From positions 1 through 23,542 of the forward strand of contig CAJTTZ010000025.1 of assembly GCA_910579505.1 (NCBI GenBank): a stretch of 23,542 nt of DNA, given 5' to 3'. The stretch is from an uncultured Lachnospiraceae bacterium. GTDB taxonomy: Bacteria; Bacillota; Clostridia; Lachnospirales; Lachnospiraceae. Of this stretch, positions 14,961 through 23,350 are shown piece after piece (within the stretch, counting starts at the first letter, position 1; each line of letters starts with the position of its first letter). A model generated the notes under the pieces. The model did no database searches, had not been told where the DNA came from, and saw nothing but the letters and a program-made list of their open reading frames with translations. The position numbers were made by a program, and so were the translations under genes.

Positions 14961-15425
14961 ATGCAGATTACAACGAGGGTATTCGGAGAGGTTACGATTG
15001 ACGACGACAAGGTCATACATTTTCCCGGCGGGATCATCGGGTTTCCCGATTTGCAGGATTTCGCGCTGATACATGACGAGGAGAAGGGGACAGATACGAT
15101 TCACTGGATGCAGTCCCTGCAGGAACCCGGTTTTGCAATGCCGGTGATGGATCCGCTGATCGTGCGGCCCGACTATAATCCTGAGGTGGATGACGAACTT
15201 CTTAAAAATATCGGGGAGCTGCAGCCGGATGAGTTATTGGTGATGGTGACGGTGACGGTGCCAAAGGACAATGTAGAGAAGATGACAGTGAACCTGAAAG
15301 GCCCTATCGTCATAAACGCGGCGCAGAGACTGGCAGTACAGGTAATCGTGGAGGGGGATGAATACCAGGTGAAATATCCCATCTATGACATCCTGCAGAA
15401 AAACAAACAGAAGGCAGGTGAGTAA
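14961..15425 (+). CDS. fliW: Flagellar assembly factor FliW
   Basis: A 154-residue FliW. It binds flagellin in the cytoplasm and also binds CsrA, freeing flagellin mRNA for translation when free flagellin is low. Family features are VIHFPGGIIGFPDLQDFALI near the N-terminus and LKGPIVINAAQRLAVQVI near the C-terminus. I start at ATG 14961 (AAAGGAAAAAGGG upstream); a GTG 21 bases earlier would only add MAERKKG. It lies 82 bases after flgL and its stop directly abuts the csrA start, so the two are translationally linked, in keeping with the stoichiometric contact of their products. Confidence 0.96.
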   Translation: MQITTRVFGEVTIDDDKVIHFPGGIIGFPDLQDFALIHDEEKGTDTIHWMQSLQEPGFAMPVMDPLIVRPDYNPEVDDELLKNIGELQPDELLVMVTVTVPKDNVEKMTVNLKGPIVINAAQRLAVQVIVEGDEYQVKYPIYDILQKNKQKAGE

Positions 15426-15644
15426 ATGTTAGCTTTATCCAGAAAGAAGAATGAAGCGCTTGTGATTAACAACAATGTGGAGATCACAGTTCTTGAAATC
15501 AAGGGAGAGCAGGTAAAGCTTGGCATTAGCGCACCGAGGGAAGTGCCTGTGTACCGAAAAGAAGTTTATGTGCAGATTCAGAACGCGAACAAGGAAGCCG
15601 GGGATGTGGACAGCATGGAGGCGCTGAGGAATTTGCTGGGATAA
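15426..15644 (+). CDS. csrA: RNA-binding translational regulator CsrA
   Basis: A 72-residue CsrA, a dimer that binds GGA motifs in mRNA leaders. The sequence begins MLALSRK, with L4 and R6, and has GISAPREVPVYRKEVY with V42 and R44, the RNA-contact residues known from Escherichia coli CsrA. The C-terminal tail is longer than in E. coli (to LRNLLG), as in Bacillus-type CsrA that binds FliW. The start codon follows the fliW stop with no gap, and its ribosome binding site AGGTGAG lies within fliW. The likely targets in this window are the two flagellin leaders, which carry GGA motifs. Confidence 0.97.
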   Translation: MLALSRKKNEALVINNNVEITVLEIKGEQVKLGISAPREVPVYRKEVYVQIQNANKEAGDVDSMEALRNLLG

Positions 15645-15652
15645 AAAGTAAT

Positions 15653-15690
15653 GGAGCGCGGGGCGGAGATTATCTTCGCTGCCGCGCTCC
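15653..15690. terminator. Probable bidirectional terminator after csrA
   Basis: GGAGCGCGG (15653-15661) pairs with CCGCGCTCC (15682-15690), with further inner pairing. The plus-strand tail TGTTCCTTAT is weakly T-rich; on the minus strand the tail is ATTACTTTTTAT. It separates csrA from the convergent glycosyltransferase gene and may serve both. Confidence 0.65.
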
Positions 15691-15745
15691 TGTTCCTTAT
15701 GATGACATCTGCCCCGCGCAGATGCATAGTCCCACTGTTAATGTA

Positions 15746-16972
15746 TTATCCGTTATCTGTTAACACTTTAATCATCTGGGCAAGTCTTATCTCGTATGTG
15801 TGGTATTTCGCCACCTTTTCGTATCCGTTGATTGCGATCTCGACCCGTTCTTCATCATGGGTGAGGTAATAGTGGACTTTCGCCTCCAGTTCCTCGGCGG
15901 ATTCGTATGTCTCCAAATCCCTCCCGATCTCGAAATAGGACGGGATTTCCGACTGGTAGTTGGTGAGCAGGAAACCGCCGCAGCCAAGGATATCCCAGAT
16001 ACGTAGGGAAAGTCCGGTTTCAATGGGACGCATCGTGATGTTTAAGTTGATTTTACTCGCCTGAAATATCTTCGGCATTTCGGTCAGGGTGCCTGCGCCG
16101 CCTTTGCAGCGGACTTTTGGGAGGCGGGAAGTGTCGCTTCTGGTGTAGAGGGTTACGTCAAAATGCTCGGAGAGGCGGTTTAGGGTGCGTTCCCGCTCCA
16201 CGGCGGCGAGTTTGAAGCCAATATACTGGTGGGCGACCAGATAACGGTCCGTATCGCCGTAGGTGTCGGCGCCCCTGTAAAACCCGGGGTCGGCATCTGC
16301 GATTTCGCGGATCACATCCTCCGGCAGACACTTCTGGATAAAATTGCAGCCGAAAACCTTAAGCTGGGCTTCCATCAACCCGTCCACAAAGCCGCGGGTG
16401 CGGTCGGAAATTTTGCCGACACCTGAAACGGGCAGGCCGGAAGATGAAGTCTGCGCCTGCAGGAGCGAATCGTAGCGGCATTTCTCATAATACAGGGAAC
16501 CCACGAAAGAAACGTCCCCTCCATAGGTTAGATAATCATCTTCGGTCATGCCGAGTATAATCTGCTCCCAGCGCTTTACGTTTGTACACAGTGGGAGATA
16601 ATGGATGCAGGAGGGGTTAATCGGGGCAAAAAATTCGTACTGCGCCCTGTCGAATAGAAACACGCGGTTGTAAGAATTTTTCAGGGCGTTTGAAAAAAGT
16701 TCAGCTACCGGGGAATCTACACTCCAGCAGACGTAAGGAACTTTCAGCTTCTCGCATGTATAGGAGACTGCCGGGAAAAAATTGATGCTGAATACAAAGG
16801 CAAGGGGCTTTTGCAAAATCCATGCGGACACTTTTTCGGCACATTCCCGGGGGGACGTCTGTTTGTTGTGCATCTCCAGCTCCTCCGTATGGACCGTGAT
16901 GCCAAAATTCCTAAATGTCTGCAGAATGTCAGGTTCGCATATGCTGTTGTAGCGGTAGAATAATATTTCCAT
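15746..16972 (-). CDS. CgeB-like glycosyltransferase (flagellin modification candidate)
   Basis: A 408-residue protein when started at MEILFYRYNS (16972), which has AAGGGGAAC upstream; the open frame extends 14 residues further without ribosome binding site support. It resembles the CgeB/DUF3880 glycosyltransferase group: an N-terminal Rossmann-like half with VPYVCWSVDSP near residue 80, and a GT-B C-terminal half with RIWDILGCGGFLLTNYQSEI at 324-343, the place where the nucleotide-sugar is bound in related enzymes. There is no signal or membrane segment, so it acts in the cytoplasm. It lies between two flagellar operons and is transcribed away from flaG. Glycosylation of flagellin before export is the likely role; sugar and target are not known. 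Confidence 0.78.
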   Translation of the reverse strand: MEILFYRYNSICEPDILQTFRNFGITVHTEELEMHNKQTSPRECAEKVSAWILQKPLAFVFSINFFPAVSYTCEKLKVPYVCWSVDSPVAELFSNALKNSYNRVFLFDRAQYEFFAPINPSCIHYLPLCTNVKRWEQIILGMTEDDYLTYGGDVSFVGSLYYEKCRYDSLLQAQTSSSGLPVSGVGKISDRTRGFVDGLMEAQLKVFGCNFIQKCLPEDVIREIADADPGFYRGADTYGDTDRYLVAHQYIGFKLAAVERERTLNRLSEHFDVTLYTRSDTSRLPKVRCKGGAGTLTEMPKIFQASKINLNITMRPIETGLSLRIWDILGCGGFLLTNYQSEIPSYFEIGRDLETYESAEELEAKVHYYLTHDEERVEIAINGYEKVAKYHTYEIRLAQMIKVLTDNG

Positions 16973-17004
16973 AAAAAAGTTCCCCTTGCTCCATAATTGG
17001 CAGT

Positions 17005-17026
17005 TATACTGCATAAAAGCAGTATA
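17005..17026. promoter_or_regulatory. Inverted repeat overlapping the -10 of the glycosyltransferase promoter
   Basis: TATACTGC (17005-17012) and GCAGTATA (17019-17026) are perfect inverted copies around ATAAAA. The right arm includes the minus-strand -10 TATACT, so a bound protein would block the promoter. This is an operator candidate without a known regulator. Confidence 0.45.
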
Positions 17027-17049
17027 CTGGAAAACGGGGTGGAAGTAAA
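17021..17049 (-). promoter_or_regulatory. Sigma-A-type promoter of the CgeB-like gene
   Basis: On the minus strand TTTACT (17049-17044), a 17-base spacer and TATACT (17026-17021) match the housekeeping consensus at 4/6 and 5/6. It lies 48 bases before the start codon. It implies expression independent of sigma-28. Confidence 0.65.
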
Positions 17050-17118
17050 CAGGAAAAGGGAAGGATGGGAAACTGGAAACAAAAGCGGGAATTAGCAGAA
17101 GAAATTTCTTTTCCCTAC

Positions 17119-17145
17119 TAAATATTTATCTGGTTTTTCCGATAT
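17119..17145 (+). promoter_or_regulatory. Sigma-28 promoter of the flaG-fliD-fliS operon
   Basis: TAAA at 17119-17122, a 15-base spacer and TCCGATAT at 17138-17145 match TAAA-N15-GCCGATAT at 11 of 12 positions. It lies 97 bases before the flaG start. It is one of the two best sigma-28 sites in the window. Confidence 0.9.
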
Positions 17146-17242
17146 AGAATATAAGAGATTGCGTCTGTATGTACGTCTGCAGCAGGCGCTGTCGTGAGAC
17201 GATTCCATTAATTTTTACAAATATCACACGGAGGTGATTGAG

Positions 17243-17722
17243 ATGGCAACAATTGAACCATTAAGCAGTGCCATGACTTATCAGGCACAGGCGGTAGAGA
17301 AACCCCAGCCAGTGGCGCCGGTGAACACGGATGTTCCGGAGGATGGGCAGACGGTCAATGTCGATGAGACGACCGCGTCTGTGGCAAGACCGCAGGCGGA
17401 GGACGATAAGGGCAGCGGCAGCGGGGGAGCTGGAAACCAGCAGCAGCAGCCGGCAGCCGGCAGGCAGGCGGCACCCAGAAAGGCGCAGACCCAGCAACAG
17501 TCCGAGCAGTTGAAAAAAGCAATTGCGGAAATGAACAGAAAGATCAACAACAGCAATGAAGAGGCTGTTTTTGGCGTCCACGAGGACACCAACCGTATCA
17601 TGATCAAGATCATGGATAAGGAAACGAAGGAGGTCATCAAGGAGTTCCCGCCGGAGAAGACTCTGGATATGATTGCCAGAATCTGGGAAATGGCAGGTCT
17701 TCTTGTGGATGAGAAGAGATAG
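17243..17722 (+). CDS. flaG: FlaG family flagellar protein
   Basis: A 159-residue protein when started at ATG 17243 (ACGGAGGTG upstream); a GTG nine bases before lies within that ribosome binding site. Residues about 40-90 are low-complexity, Gly, Gln and Ala rich. The C-terminal ~70 residues are the FlaG domain: LKKAIAEMNRKINNSNEEA, then FGVHEDTNRIMIKIMDKETKEVIKEFPPEK and DMIARIWEMAGLLVDEKR. FlaG is linked with control of filament length in several bacteria, and its molecular role is not settled. It is the first gene of the flaG-fliD-fliS operon, 20 bases before fliD. Confidence 0.92.
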   Translation: MATIEPLSSAMTYQAQAVEKPQPVAPVNTDVPEDGQTVNVDETTASVARPQAEDDKGSGSGGAGNQQQQPAAGRQAAPRKAQTQQQSEQLKKAIAEMNRKINNSNEEAVFGVHEDTNRIMIKIMDKETKEVIKEFPPEKTLDMIARIWEMAGLLVDEKR

Positions 17723-17742
17723 GCAGTCAGGAGGTAAATAAA

Positions 17743-19911
17743 ATGGCTATCAGAATTACAGGTATGTACTCAGGTCTTGACACCGAGAGCATTATCAACG
17801 AACTGGCATCAGCACAGAGCTATAAAAAGACAAAGCTGGTGAAGGCACAGAAGAAACTCAGCTGGAAGCAGGATTCCTGGAAGGCGCTCAACACCAAGCT
17901 GTACAGTTTTTACCAGAAGCTGGATGATCTGCGCATGCAGGGTTCCTACATGAAAAAGAAGACCATATCCTCAAACCCCAACGCGGTCAGCGTGGTGAGT
18001 AAGGGCATGGCGGCTGACGGCGAGCAGATCATTTCCGTGTCAGAGCTGGCCAAGAGCGGTTTCCTGACCGGCGGGGCACTGAAAAATGTGGATGGCGGTA
18101 AAGTGACTGCAGACACCAAGTTAGAGAAGCTTGGCATTACCGCTGACGGGGCGATCAGCGTGAACACGGGAAGCGGTTTTAAGAAGATCGACGTGACCAA
18201 GGACATGACTGTCAGCCAGTTTGTTACCCAGCTCAACAATGCGGGCGTAAACGCGAACTTTGATGCCAACTATCAGAGAATTTATATCAATTCCAAGGAG
18301 AGCGGCAAAGAAGCCAATTTTGTCCTGATGGGCGACAATGCGGCCGGTATGGATGCGCTTGCGGCGCTGGGACTCCTGTCCAAGGAAGATATCAACAGTG
18401 AGACCAACAAGACCTGGGCCGATTATATGACAGATGCCGACGATCCGACCACAAGGACGCAGGCGTATAAGGACCTGATTGATGAAGAGATCGCGCGGCG
18501 CGCGGCGGCGTATAAGGCGGAGAACGACAAGCTGAAGGCGCAGAACGAGACGCTTACAAAGAAGAATCAGGATATTCAGAAAGCGTATGACGAGGCTTAT
18601 CCGGGCGCGACGGACACGGCGGCTGACCTTAAGGAGAAGCTCTATGGACATGATGAAGCTGACGGCACGCATGTACAGGGTGAACTGGAGAAAAAGGTAA
18701 GCGACGCGAATGCGGCCCTGCAGACGGCACAGGAGGAGCTGAAGGAGCTGAAGGCAGCGAATCCGCAGGATGCTGCGGCCATCGCAGCCAAGGAGCAGGA
18801 GGTGGCTGACAAATCCCAGGCGGCTTCCGAGGCACAGAGCGAGTTTAATACCGCGAAGGGCAAGTACAGCTATCTGAGTGAGATTGAGAAAAACAATAAG
18901 ACCATTGCGGATAATACGACAAAAATGACCGCCAACTCGGCGAAGTTTACTGAGGATGCAGACGGCAAGGTAAGCGGCACATCGGATCTCAGGAGTGATG
19001 TGGAGACAGAGTTTGACGCGAAGGTTAAGCAGGCAAAGAATGCGGCAAGCTATCTTGGCAAAGCTACGGGTGTGAAGATAGACGGTGACGATGCTAAGAT
19101 CACACTGAACAATGTGGAGTACACATCTTCCAAGAACAGTTTCGAGATAAACGGCATGACGATCACGGTAATGGAAAAGACCGATAAGCCCGTAACCCTC
19201 TCCACCTCTGATGATGTGGACGGCATTTACGACATGATCAAGGGGCTTTTCACGGAGTACAACAAGCTGATCAATGAGATGGATGCTATGTACAACGCGG
19301 ATTCGGCCAAAGGTTATGAGCCGTTGACCTCGGAGGAGAAGGACGCGCTCAGCGATGATGAGATCGAGGAGTGGGAAAAGAAGGTCAAGGATTCGCTGTT
19401 AAGAAGGGATTCCAGCCTCAATTCCGTAGCTTCCGCCATGAAGGAGGTTATGCTTCGCGGTGCGGAGGTAGATGGAAAGACCATGTATCTGTCAGACTTT
19501 GGAATCAATACGCTCGGTTATTTCAAGTCGGCGGACAATGAGAAGAACGCCTATCATATCGACGGCGATAAGGATGATACTGCGGTCAGCGGCAATGACG
19601 ATATGCTGCGGACTATGATTGCGACGGATCCCGAGACGGTGATGAAATTCTTCTCGAAGCTTACCAATAACATGCATGACGAGATGCAGAAGAAGATGGC
19701 GGCGGTTAAGGATACAAGCAGTGCGCTGACCTTCTACAATGATAAGCTTATGAAGAAGGAGTACGACGAGTACACGACGAAGATCAAGAAGCAGGAAGAT
19801 AAGATCAACGCCCTGATGGATAAGTGGTATGCGAAGTTCTCGGCGATGGAGACAGCGCTTGCCAAGCTGGAATCCAAGAACAATTCCTTATCCGGTCTGT
19901 TTGGCGGTTGA
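17743..19911 (+). CDS. fliD: Flagellar filament cap protein FliD (enlarged, with coiled-coil insert)
   Basis: A 722-residue FliD, the cap under which flagellin subunits fold. The N-terminal domain starts ITGMYSGLDTESIINELASA with the KLSWKQDSWKALNTKLYSFY helix. The C-terminal domain includes VEYTSSKNSFEINGMTITV, then DGIYDMIKGLFTEYNKLI, and ends AMETALAKLESKNNSLSGLF. Between them, residues about 245-405 form a charged, Ala/Lys/Glu/Gln-rich coiled coil (AENDKLKAQNETLTKKNQD and QTAQEELKELKA). Bacillus and Escherichia FliD have roughly 470-500 residues, so this insert accounts for most of the extra length. No cysteine was seen. AGGAGGTAAATAAA stands before the ATG. It may work as an outward-projecting arm of the cap, such as an adhesin, by inference. 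Confidence 0.96.
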   Translation: MAIRITGMYSGLDTESIINELASAQSYKKTKLVKAQKKLSWKQDSWKALNTKLYSFYQKLDDLRMQGSYMKKKTISSNPNAVSVVSKGMAADGEQIISVSELAKSGFLTGGALKNVDGGKVTADTKLEKLGITADGAISVNTGSGFKKIDVTKDMTVSQFVTQLNNAGVNANFDANYQRIYINSKESGKEANFVLMGDNAAGMDALAALGLLSKEDINSETNKTWADYMTDADDPTTRTQAYKDLIDEEIARRAAAYKAENDKLKAQNETLTKKNQDIQKAYDEAYPGATDTAADLKEKLYGHDEADGTHVQGELEKKVSDANAALQTAQEELKELKAANPQDAAAIAAKEQEVADKSQAASEAQSEFNTAKGKYSYLSEIEKNNKTIADNTTKMTANSAKFTEDADGKVSGTSDLRSDVETEFDAKVKQAKNAASYLGKATGVKIDGDDAKITLNNVEYTSSKNSFEINGMTITVMEKTDKPVTLSTSDDVDGIYDMIKGLFTEYNKLINEMDAMYNADSAKGYEPLTSEEKDALSDDEIEEWEKKVKDSLLRRDSSLNSVASAMKEVMLRGAEVDGKTMYLSDFGINTLGYFKSADNEKNAYHIDGDKDDTAVSGNDDMLRTMIATDPETVMKFFSKLTNNMHDEMQKKMAAVKDTSSALTFYNDKLMKKEYDEYTTKIKKQEDKINALMDKWYAKFSAMETALAKLESKNNSLSGLFGG

Positions 19912-19956
19912 TTCCGGCTGAGGGGACGATAGGACTGATCAAGGAGGAGAAGGGCT

Positions 19957-20343
19957 ATGCCGGCACGTAATCCCTATGAGGAGTACACGACAAGTAAGAT
20001 TATGACCGCCACCCCGGCGGAGGTGACGCTGATGCTTTATGAGGGGGCGATCAAGTTCTGTAATATCGCTATTGCAGCGATTGAACAGAAAGATGTACAG
20101 AAGGCGCATACGAATATTGTAAAGGCGGAGCGTATCATCGAGGAATTCCGCAATACCCTCGATCGTAAATACCCTGTGGCGGAAGATTTTGACAGGATCT
20201 ATATCTATCTTTTGCAGCGCCTTCTGGAGGCGAATATAAAGAAGGATAAGGATATTCTGGAGGAGGTTAATATGCACCTGCGGAGCGTCCGGGATACCTG
20301 GAAAGAAGTCATGAAACGCTGTAATGAGAAAAGACAGGCGTAG
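19957..20343 (+). CDS. fliS: Flagellin export chaperone FliS
   Basis: A 128-residue, all-helical protein. FliS binds the C-terminus of flagellin and prevents early polymerisation. Typical features are the start NPYEEYTTSKIMTATPAEV, LMLYEGAIKFCNIA, KAERIIEEFRNTLD and FDRIYIYLLQRLLEAN, with length near the family average. The ATG at 19957 follows AAGGAGGAGAAGGG. It is 45 bases after fliD and 19 before the next gene. Confidence 0.97.
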   Translation: MPARNPYEEYTTSKIMTATPAEVTLMLYEGAIKFCNIAIAAIEQKDVQKAHTNIVKAERIIEEFRNTLDRKYPVAEDFDRIYIYLLQRLLEANIKKDKDILEEVNMHLRSVRDTWKEVMKRCNEKRQA

Positions 20344-20362
20344 ACAGAGAGGTTGGTAGAGT

Positions 20363-20839
20363 ATGAGCCAGAGCAGTGTACAGATACTGAGGGAGAGTCT
20401 GGAGAAGAAGAACCGGGTACTCGACGAGATCATCCGTGAGAACGGGGTACAGGAGAAGATACTCGGGGCAGAAGAGCTGGATATGGATGCGCTGGATGCT
20501 TCCACAGACAGGCTGGCTTCGCTTGCGGAGCAGCTGGAACAGCTCGATGACGGCTTTGAAGCGCTTTATGACAGAATCCGTGAGGAACTGGTCGCCAATA
20601 AGGAGAGTTACCGGGGCGAGATCAAAGTGATGCAGGGGCTGATCGGACAGATCACTGACAAGGTGGTTAAGATTAATGCCGCCCGGATGCGCAATGAGAG
20701 GCAGGCAAAGGTGCAGTTCCAAAAGACCCGGGACCAGATCGGCAAGGCGGCCTCCAAGGTCAGGGCGAGCCGCAACTACTATAACAATATGAACCGGCTC
20801 AACTATGTGGGACCACAGTTCTATGACAATAAAAAATAA
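20363..20839 (+). CDS. FliT/FlgN-like helical flagellar protein, chaperone candidate
   Basis: A 158-residue, charged, mostly helical protein last in the flaG-fliD-fliS operon. Helices run through about residues 5-27 (QILRESLEKKNRVLDEI), 45-80 (RLASLAEQLEQLDDGFEALYD) and 90-140 (MQGLIGQITDKVVKINAA). Its place after fliS is where fliT, the FliD chaperone, is found in many bacteria, and the size and helical nature fit; I see no diagnostic FliT motif, so the name is positional. The tail NYYNNMNRLNYVGPQFYDNK is Asn/Tyr rich. The start ATG 20363 has AGAGAGGTTGG upstream. A strong terminator follows six bases after the stop. Confidence 0.65.
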   Translation: MSQSSVQILRESLEKKNRVLDEIIRENGVQEKILGAEELDMDALDASTDRLASLAEQLEQLDDGFEALYDRIREELVANKESYRGEIKVMQGLIGQITDKVVKINAARMRNERQAKVQFQKTRDQIGKAASKVRASRNYYNNMNRLNYVGPQFYDNKK

Positions 20840-20845
20840 AAAATG

Positions 20846-20883
20846 CGGTAAAGCAGGCAATCGCCCGCTTTACCGTTTTTTTT
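20846..20883. terminator. Strong bidirectional terminator after the fliS operon
   Basis: CGGTAAAGC (20846-20854) pairs exactly with GCTTTACCG (20867-20875), followed by eight T. On the other strand the stem is followed by ATTTTTTATTTTTTATT, so it also ends the convergent radical SAM transcript. Confidence 0.92.
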
Positions 20884-20892
20884 GTTCGGAGA

Positions 20893-22029
20893 TCAGCGCT
20901 CTATGATCCAGTCGTCCAGACTGCTTTGCTTCCCGATAACTTCCCATGGGTGGAAATCACCGGCGACACAGTACCGGCAGCGCTCCATCGGTAAAAGCAG
21001 CGCTGTTTTGAGCTGCGTAAGAGTAAGCGATTCGTCGTACAGATCAACGCCTTCGTCTGTGGGGAGATCAGTTCCGAAAGCCGCATTAAAATATTTGGTC
21101 GTAAATGGGGCGTAGCAGGGGGCGAGCCTGCCGTCCTGCAGGCATGTACAGGACGCCTGAAAACAGTGGTAAAAGAAATCTTCGTCATCGTGGGGCGTCA
21201 GAACCTGCGTTTTGCTGAACGCTTCTGTCATTTCCGTCATCGTGTAAGGAATTTCATGCTCGTAGAGGAACTGCCTGATTTCACGGATCTTATTCTGGAG
21301 GGGCGGATAAAAGGAAATATGGATAAAGGCCATATTTTCTTTCATTGTCCGAATTAAGTCTTCGTCCATCTGCAGGATCAGCAGACCGTTGGTTACGACG
21401 GTGATGATACTTGCAGGATACAGCTGCCTTGTGCGCAGTATAAATCGGCCAAGGTCGGGATTAAGGAGCGGCTCACCGCCCAGAATCCTTATGATGCCGA
21501 TATCAGGGATGTATTTTTTCAACTGTTCCAGATCGGCGGAAAATCTCTCGTAATCTGTGAACACAGGTTCCGTCACGAGGGGTGAATAGTGGGTGCAGTA
21601 TTTACAGTTTAAATTGCAGTGATCAGCCACGTGGAATTCCAGATAGGACAGGTAGGGATCGGACAGAGTGGGCGTGATGAGGGCGGCAATCAGCCCGGGA
21701 TCTGTTCTGACACGGTCGCTCAGCCGAATCCCTTCATATATATCATTGATGTCAATCCCATGCCGAAGAAGGGAAAACACCAGACTGTTATGCCCTATAT
21801 AGTATTCTTTGGGGATAACGATGGAAATCAAGTCCCCGGAAGCATATCTTTCACTAAATTCCATGAGGGAGATTTCCCCCTCATTTTGCGGAGCGCCAAG
21901 GACAACCAGCGCGGCGACGAGGATGCCTTCCCCGCCGTTTCCGATCAGGAGTTCCGAATACTCCTTTTCTAAAATGTCTTTCATGAAAAGACTCCATTTT
22001 GTATTGCCGTAAACCGCTATGCGTAACAT
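20893..22029 (-). CDS. Radical SAM enzyme with N-terminal Rossmann-like domain and C-terminal Cys cluster
   Basis: A 378-residue protein. The CxxxCxxC motif C138-C142-C145 (DHCNLNCKYC) binds the 4Fe-4S cluster that cleaves SAM, and GGEP at 184-187 is the SAM-contact motif. C289, C294, C296, C305, C351 and C354 could bind an auxiliary cluster, as in SPASM/twitch enzymes. Residues 1 to about 120 are extra to the core and start like a nucleotide-binding fold (LRIAVYGNTKWSLFM). ATG 22029 follows AGAGGAATATAAG. It is the second gene of an operon with a CgeB-like glycosyltransferase 32 bases upstream, divergent from a flagellin gene. A role in making or changing a sugar or peptide of the flagellin decoration is inferred; substrate unknown. 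Confidence 0.82.
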   Translation of the reverse strand: MLRIAVYGNTKWSLFMKDILEKEYSELLIGNGGEGILVAALVVLGAPQNEGEISLMEFSERYASGDLISIVIPKEYYIGHNSLVFSLLRHGIDINDIYEGIRLSDRVRTDPGLIAALITPTLSDPYLSYLEFHVADHCNLNCKYCTHYSPLVTEPVFTDYERFSADLEQLKKYIPDIGIIRILGGEPLLNPDLGRFILRTRQLYPASIITVVTNGLLILQMDEDLIRTMKENMAFIHISFYPPLQNKIREIRQFLYEHEIPYTMTEMTEAFSKTQVLTPHDDEDFFYHCFQASCTCLQDGRLAPCYAPFTTKYFNAAFGTDLPTDEGVDLYDESLTLTQLKTALLLPMERCRYCVAGDFHPWEVIGKQSSLDDWIIER

Positions 22030-22061
22030 CTTATATTCCTCTTTCTATACCAATATAGGGA

Positions 22062-23252
22062 TCAAAGTTTTAACTGGGACAATAAATCTCTGTGAAGTTC
22101 TTCCGCCCTTGCCTGCCATGTATGCTTGGAAGCGGCAAGCCGGTATCCGGCGGCAGCAGTATCCTGTAATGCCTGCCGATCCGACAACAGACTGCGGATC
22201 CTTTCAGGAAGGGCGCACAGACTGTCAGGTAGCAGATCAAATGGAAACCATGAACCGGTGGGCAGGCATTCCTCCAGATAAAGGGAAGTCTCCGAGACGA
22301 CAGCGGCGCCGCGGAGCATGGCGTTAAAGACACGCTCGTGGCTGCCGTCCTTAAACCATGGCAGCGTGTTCAGGACAATTCTGCTGTCCTCCATTTTTTC
22401 AAGAACTGCTTCCGGCAGGATGCGGCCGCCGTAATGCACATTTGGAAGTCCGATCCAGTCGCAGGAGGACCAGCCGTCTCCGTATATCGTGAGGGAAATG
22501 CCGGCCTTCGCTATGGAACTGACGATTTTTTCCCTGTAGTGTGAACTGACAACCCGCTCAATGTAGACGCAGGAAGAGATAAACTGTCGGAGCTGTCCGT
22601 CCGGGACAACGATTCCGGCATGCAAAAGCTGCTCTTCAACGACCGACTCAATGGTGTATTCTGGATGTGAAAGCAGCCGGGCGATACTCGCCTCGCAGAT
22701 CTCTTCGGCCGGAAAGGGAAGGTGCGAAAAATCCGGCTTCTGGGATAACGCGTAATCGGCGAGCAGACTGCCGGCGTAAAGGACGTCGATCTTCCGCTCA
22801 TGGAGGGGCTTGGGGGCAGCGTGGGCAGGCGCTCCGCCGTGGGGGAAAAACCCCGTACAGGGGATATCAGGATAAAACCGCTCGACGTAGCGCGCGTGGT
22901 TTCTGTCAATACACAGCACAATGCCGGTTCTGGGCGTGCGCATCAAAATATCGTGGTACCAGTAAGGGTGGTCCACCAGAATATTGACGCAGGGAATGTC
23001 AAGCGCCTCCCACATGTTCACGCCGGAGGGGAGCCTCATGCCAAAAAATGGTGTGTTAAAACCGATCATAGCCGTAATCCGGCCATCCCTGATACAATCG
23101 TAGAGCAGACCGAGACTCCGGGCGCTCTGCGTAAGGTCAAAGGAAAAGATCTCATATCCGAGTGCCTCAAAGCCCTGCCTCAGCTGCCCGCTGAACAGAT
23201 CGAGCGTGTCAAGCCCGCTGTGAAACAGAACCAGTCTTTCGGTACCAGCCAT
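22062..23252 (-). CDS. CgeB-like glycosyltransferase (second copy)
   Basis: A 396-residue protein when started at MAGTERLV (23252), which has GGGGA five bases away; ATGs at 23258 and 23264 are possible but lack a spaced ribosome binding site. The N-terminal half ends in CVNILVDHPYWYH, like the acceptor half of DUF3880/CgeB proteins. The GT-B C-terminal half has SLTIYGDGW, VHYGGRILPEAVLEKM, NTLPWFKDGSHERVFNAML and RGAAVVSE, typical of glycosyltransferase family 4/CgeB-like enzymes. It differs strongly from the protein at 15746-16972. No membrane or signal segment. It heads the operon with the radical SAM gene and lies divergent from flagellin 2, which makes flagellin the likely acceptor. Confidence 0.8.
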   Translation of the reverse strand: MAGTERLVLFHSGLDTLDLFSGQLRQGFEALGYEIFSFDLTQSARSLGLLYDCIRDGRITAMIGFNTPFFGMRLPSGVNMWEALDIPCVNILVDHPYWYHDILMRTPRTGIVLCIDRNHARYVERFYPDIPCTGFFPHGGAPAHAAPKPLHERKIDVLYAGSLLADYALSQKPDFSHLPFPAEEICEASIARLLSHPEYTIESVVEEQLLHAGIVVPDGQLRQFISSCVYIERVVSSHYREKIVSSIAKAGISLTIYGDGWSSCDWIGLPNVHYGGRILPEAVLEKMEDSRIVLNTLPWFKDGSHERVFNAMLRGAAVVSETSLYLEECLPTGSWFPFDLLPDSLCALPERIRSLLSDRQALQDTAAAGYRLAASKHTWQARAEELHRDLLSQLKL

Positions 23253-23321
23253 AGTCATCCCCATTCCGGGGCGCGTAACTGGCAGCGCCCCTCAGAAGTT
23301 AAAAATTTTTTTTATAAAAAA

Positions 23322-23350
23322 ATTGTAACATTTTTGATTTGGCATGTAAA
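23322..23350 (-). promoter_or_regulatory. Sigma-A promoter of the glycosyltransferase/radical SAM operon
   Basis: On the minus strand TTTACA (23350-23345), a 17-base spacer and TACAAT (23327-23322) each match consensus at 5/6. The -35 overlaps the -35 of the flagellin sigma-28 promoter on the plus strand. The start codon is 69 bases away. Confidence 0.75.
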
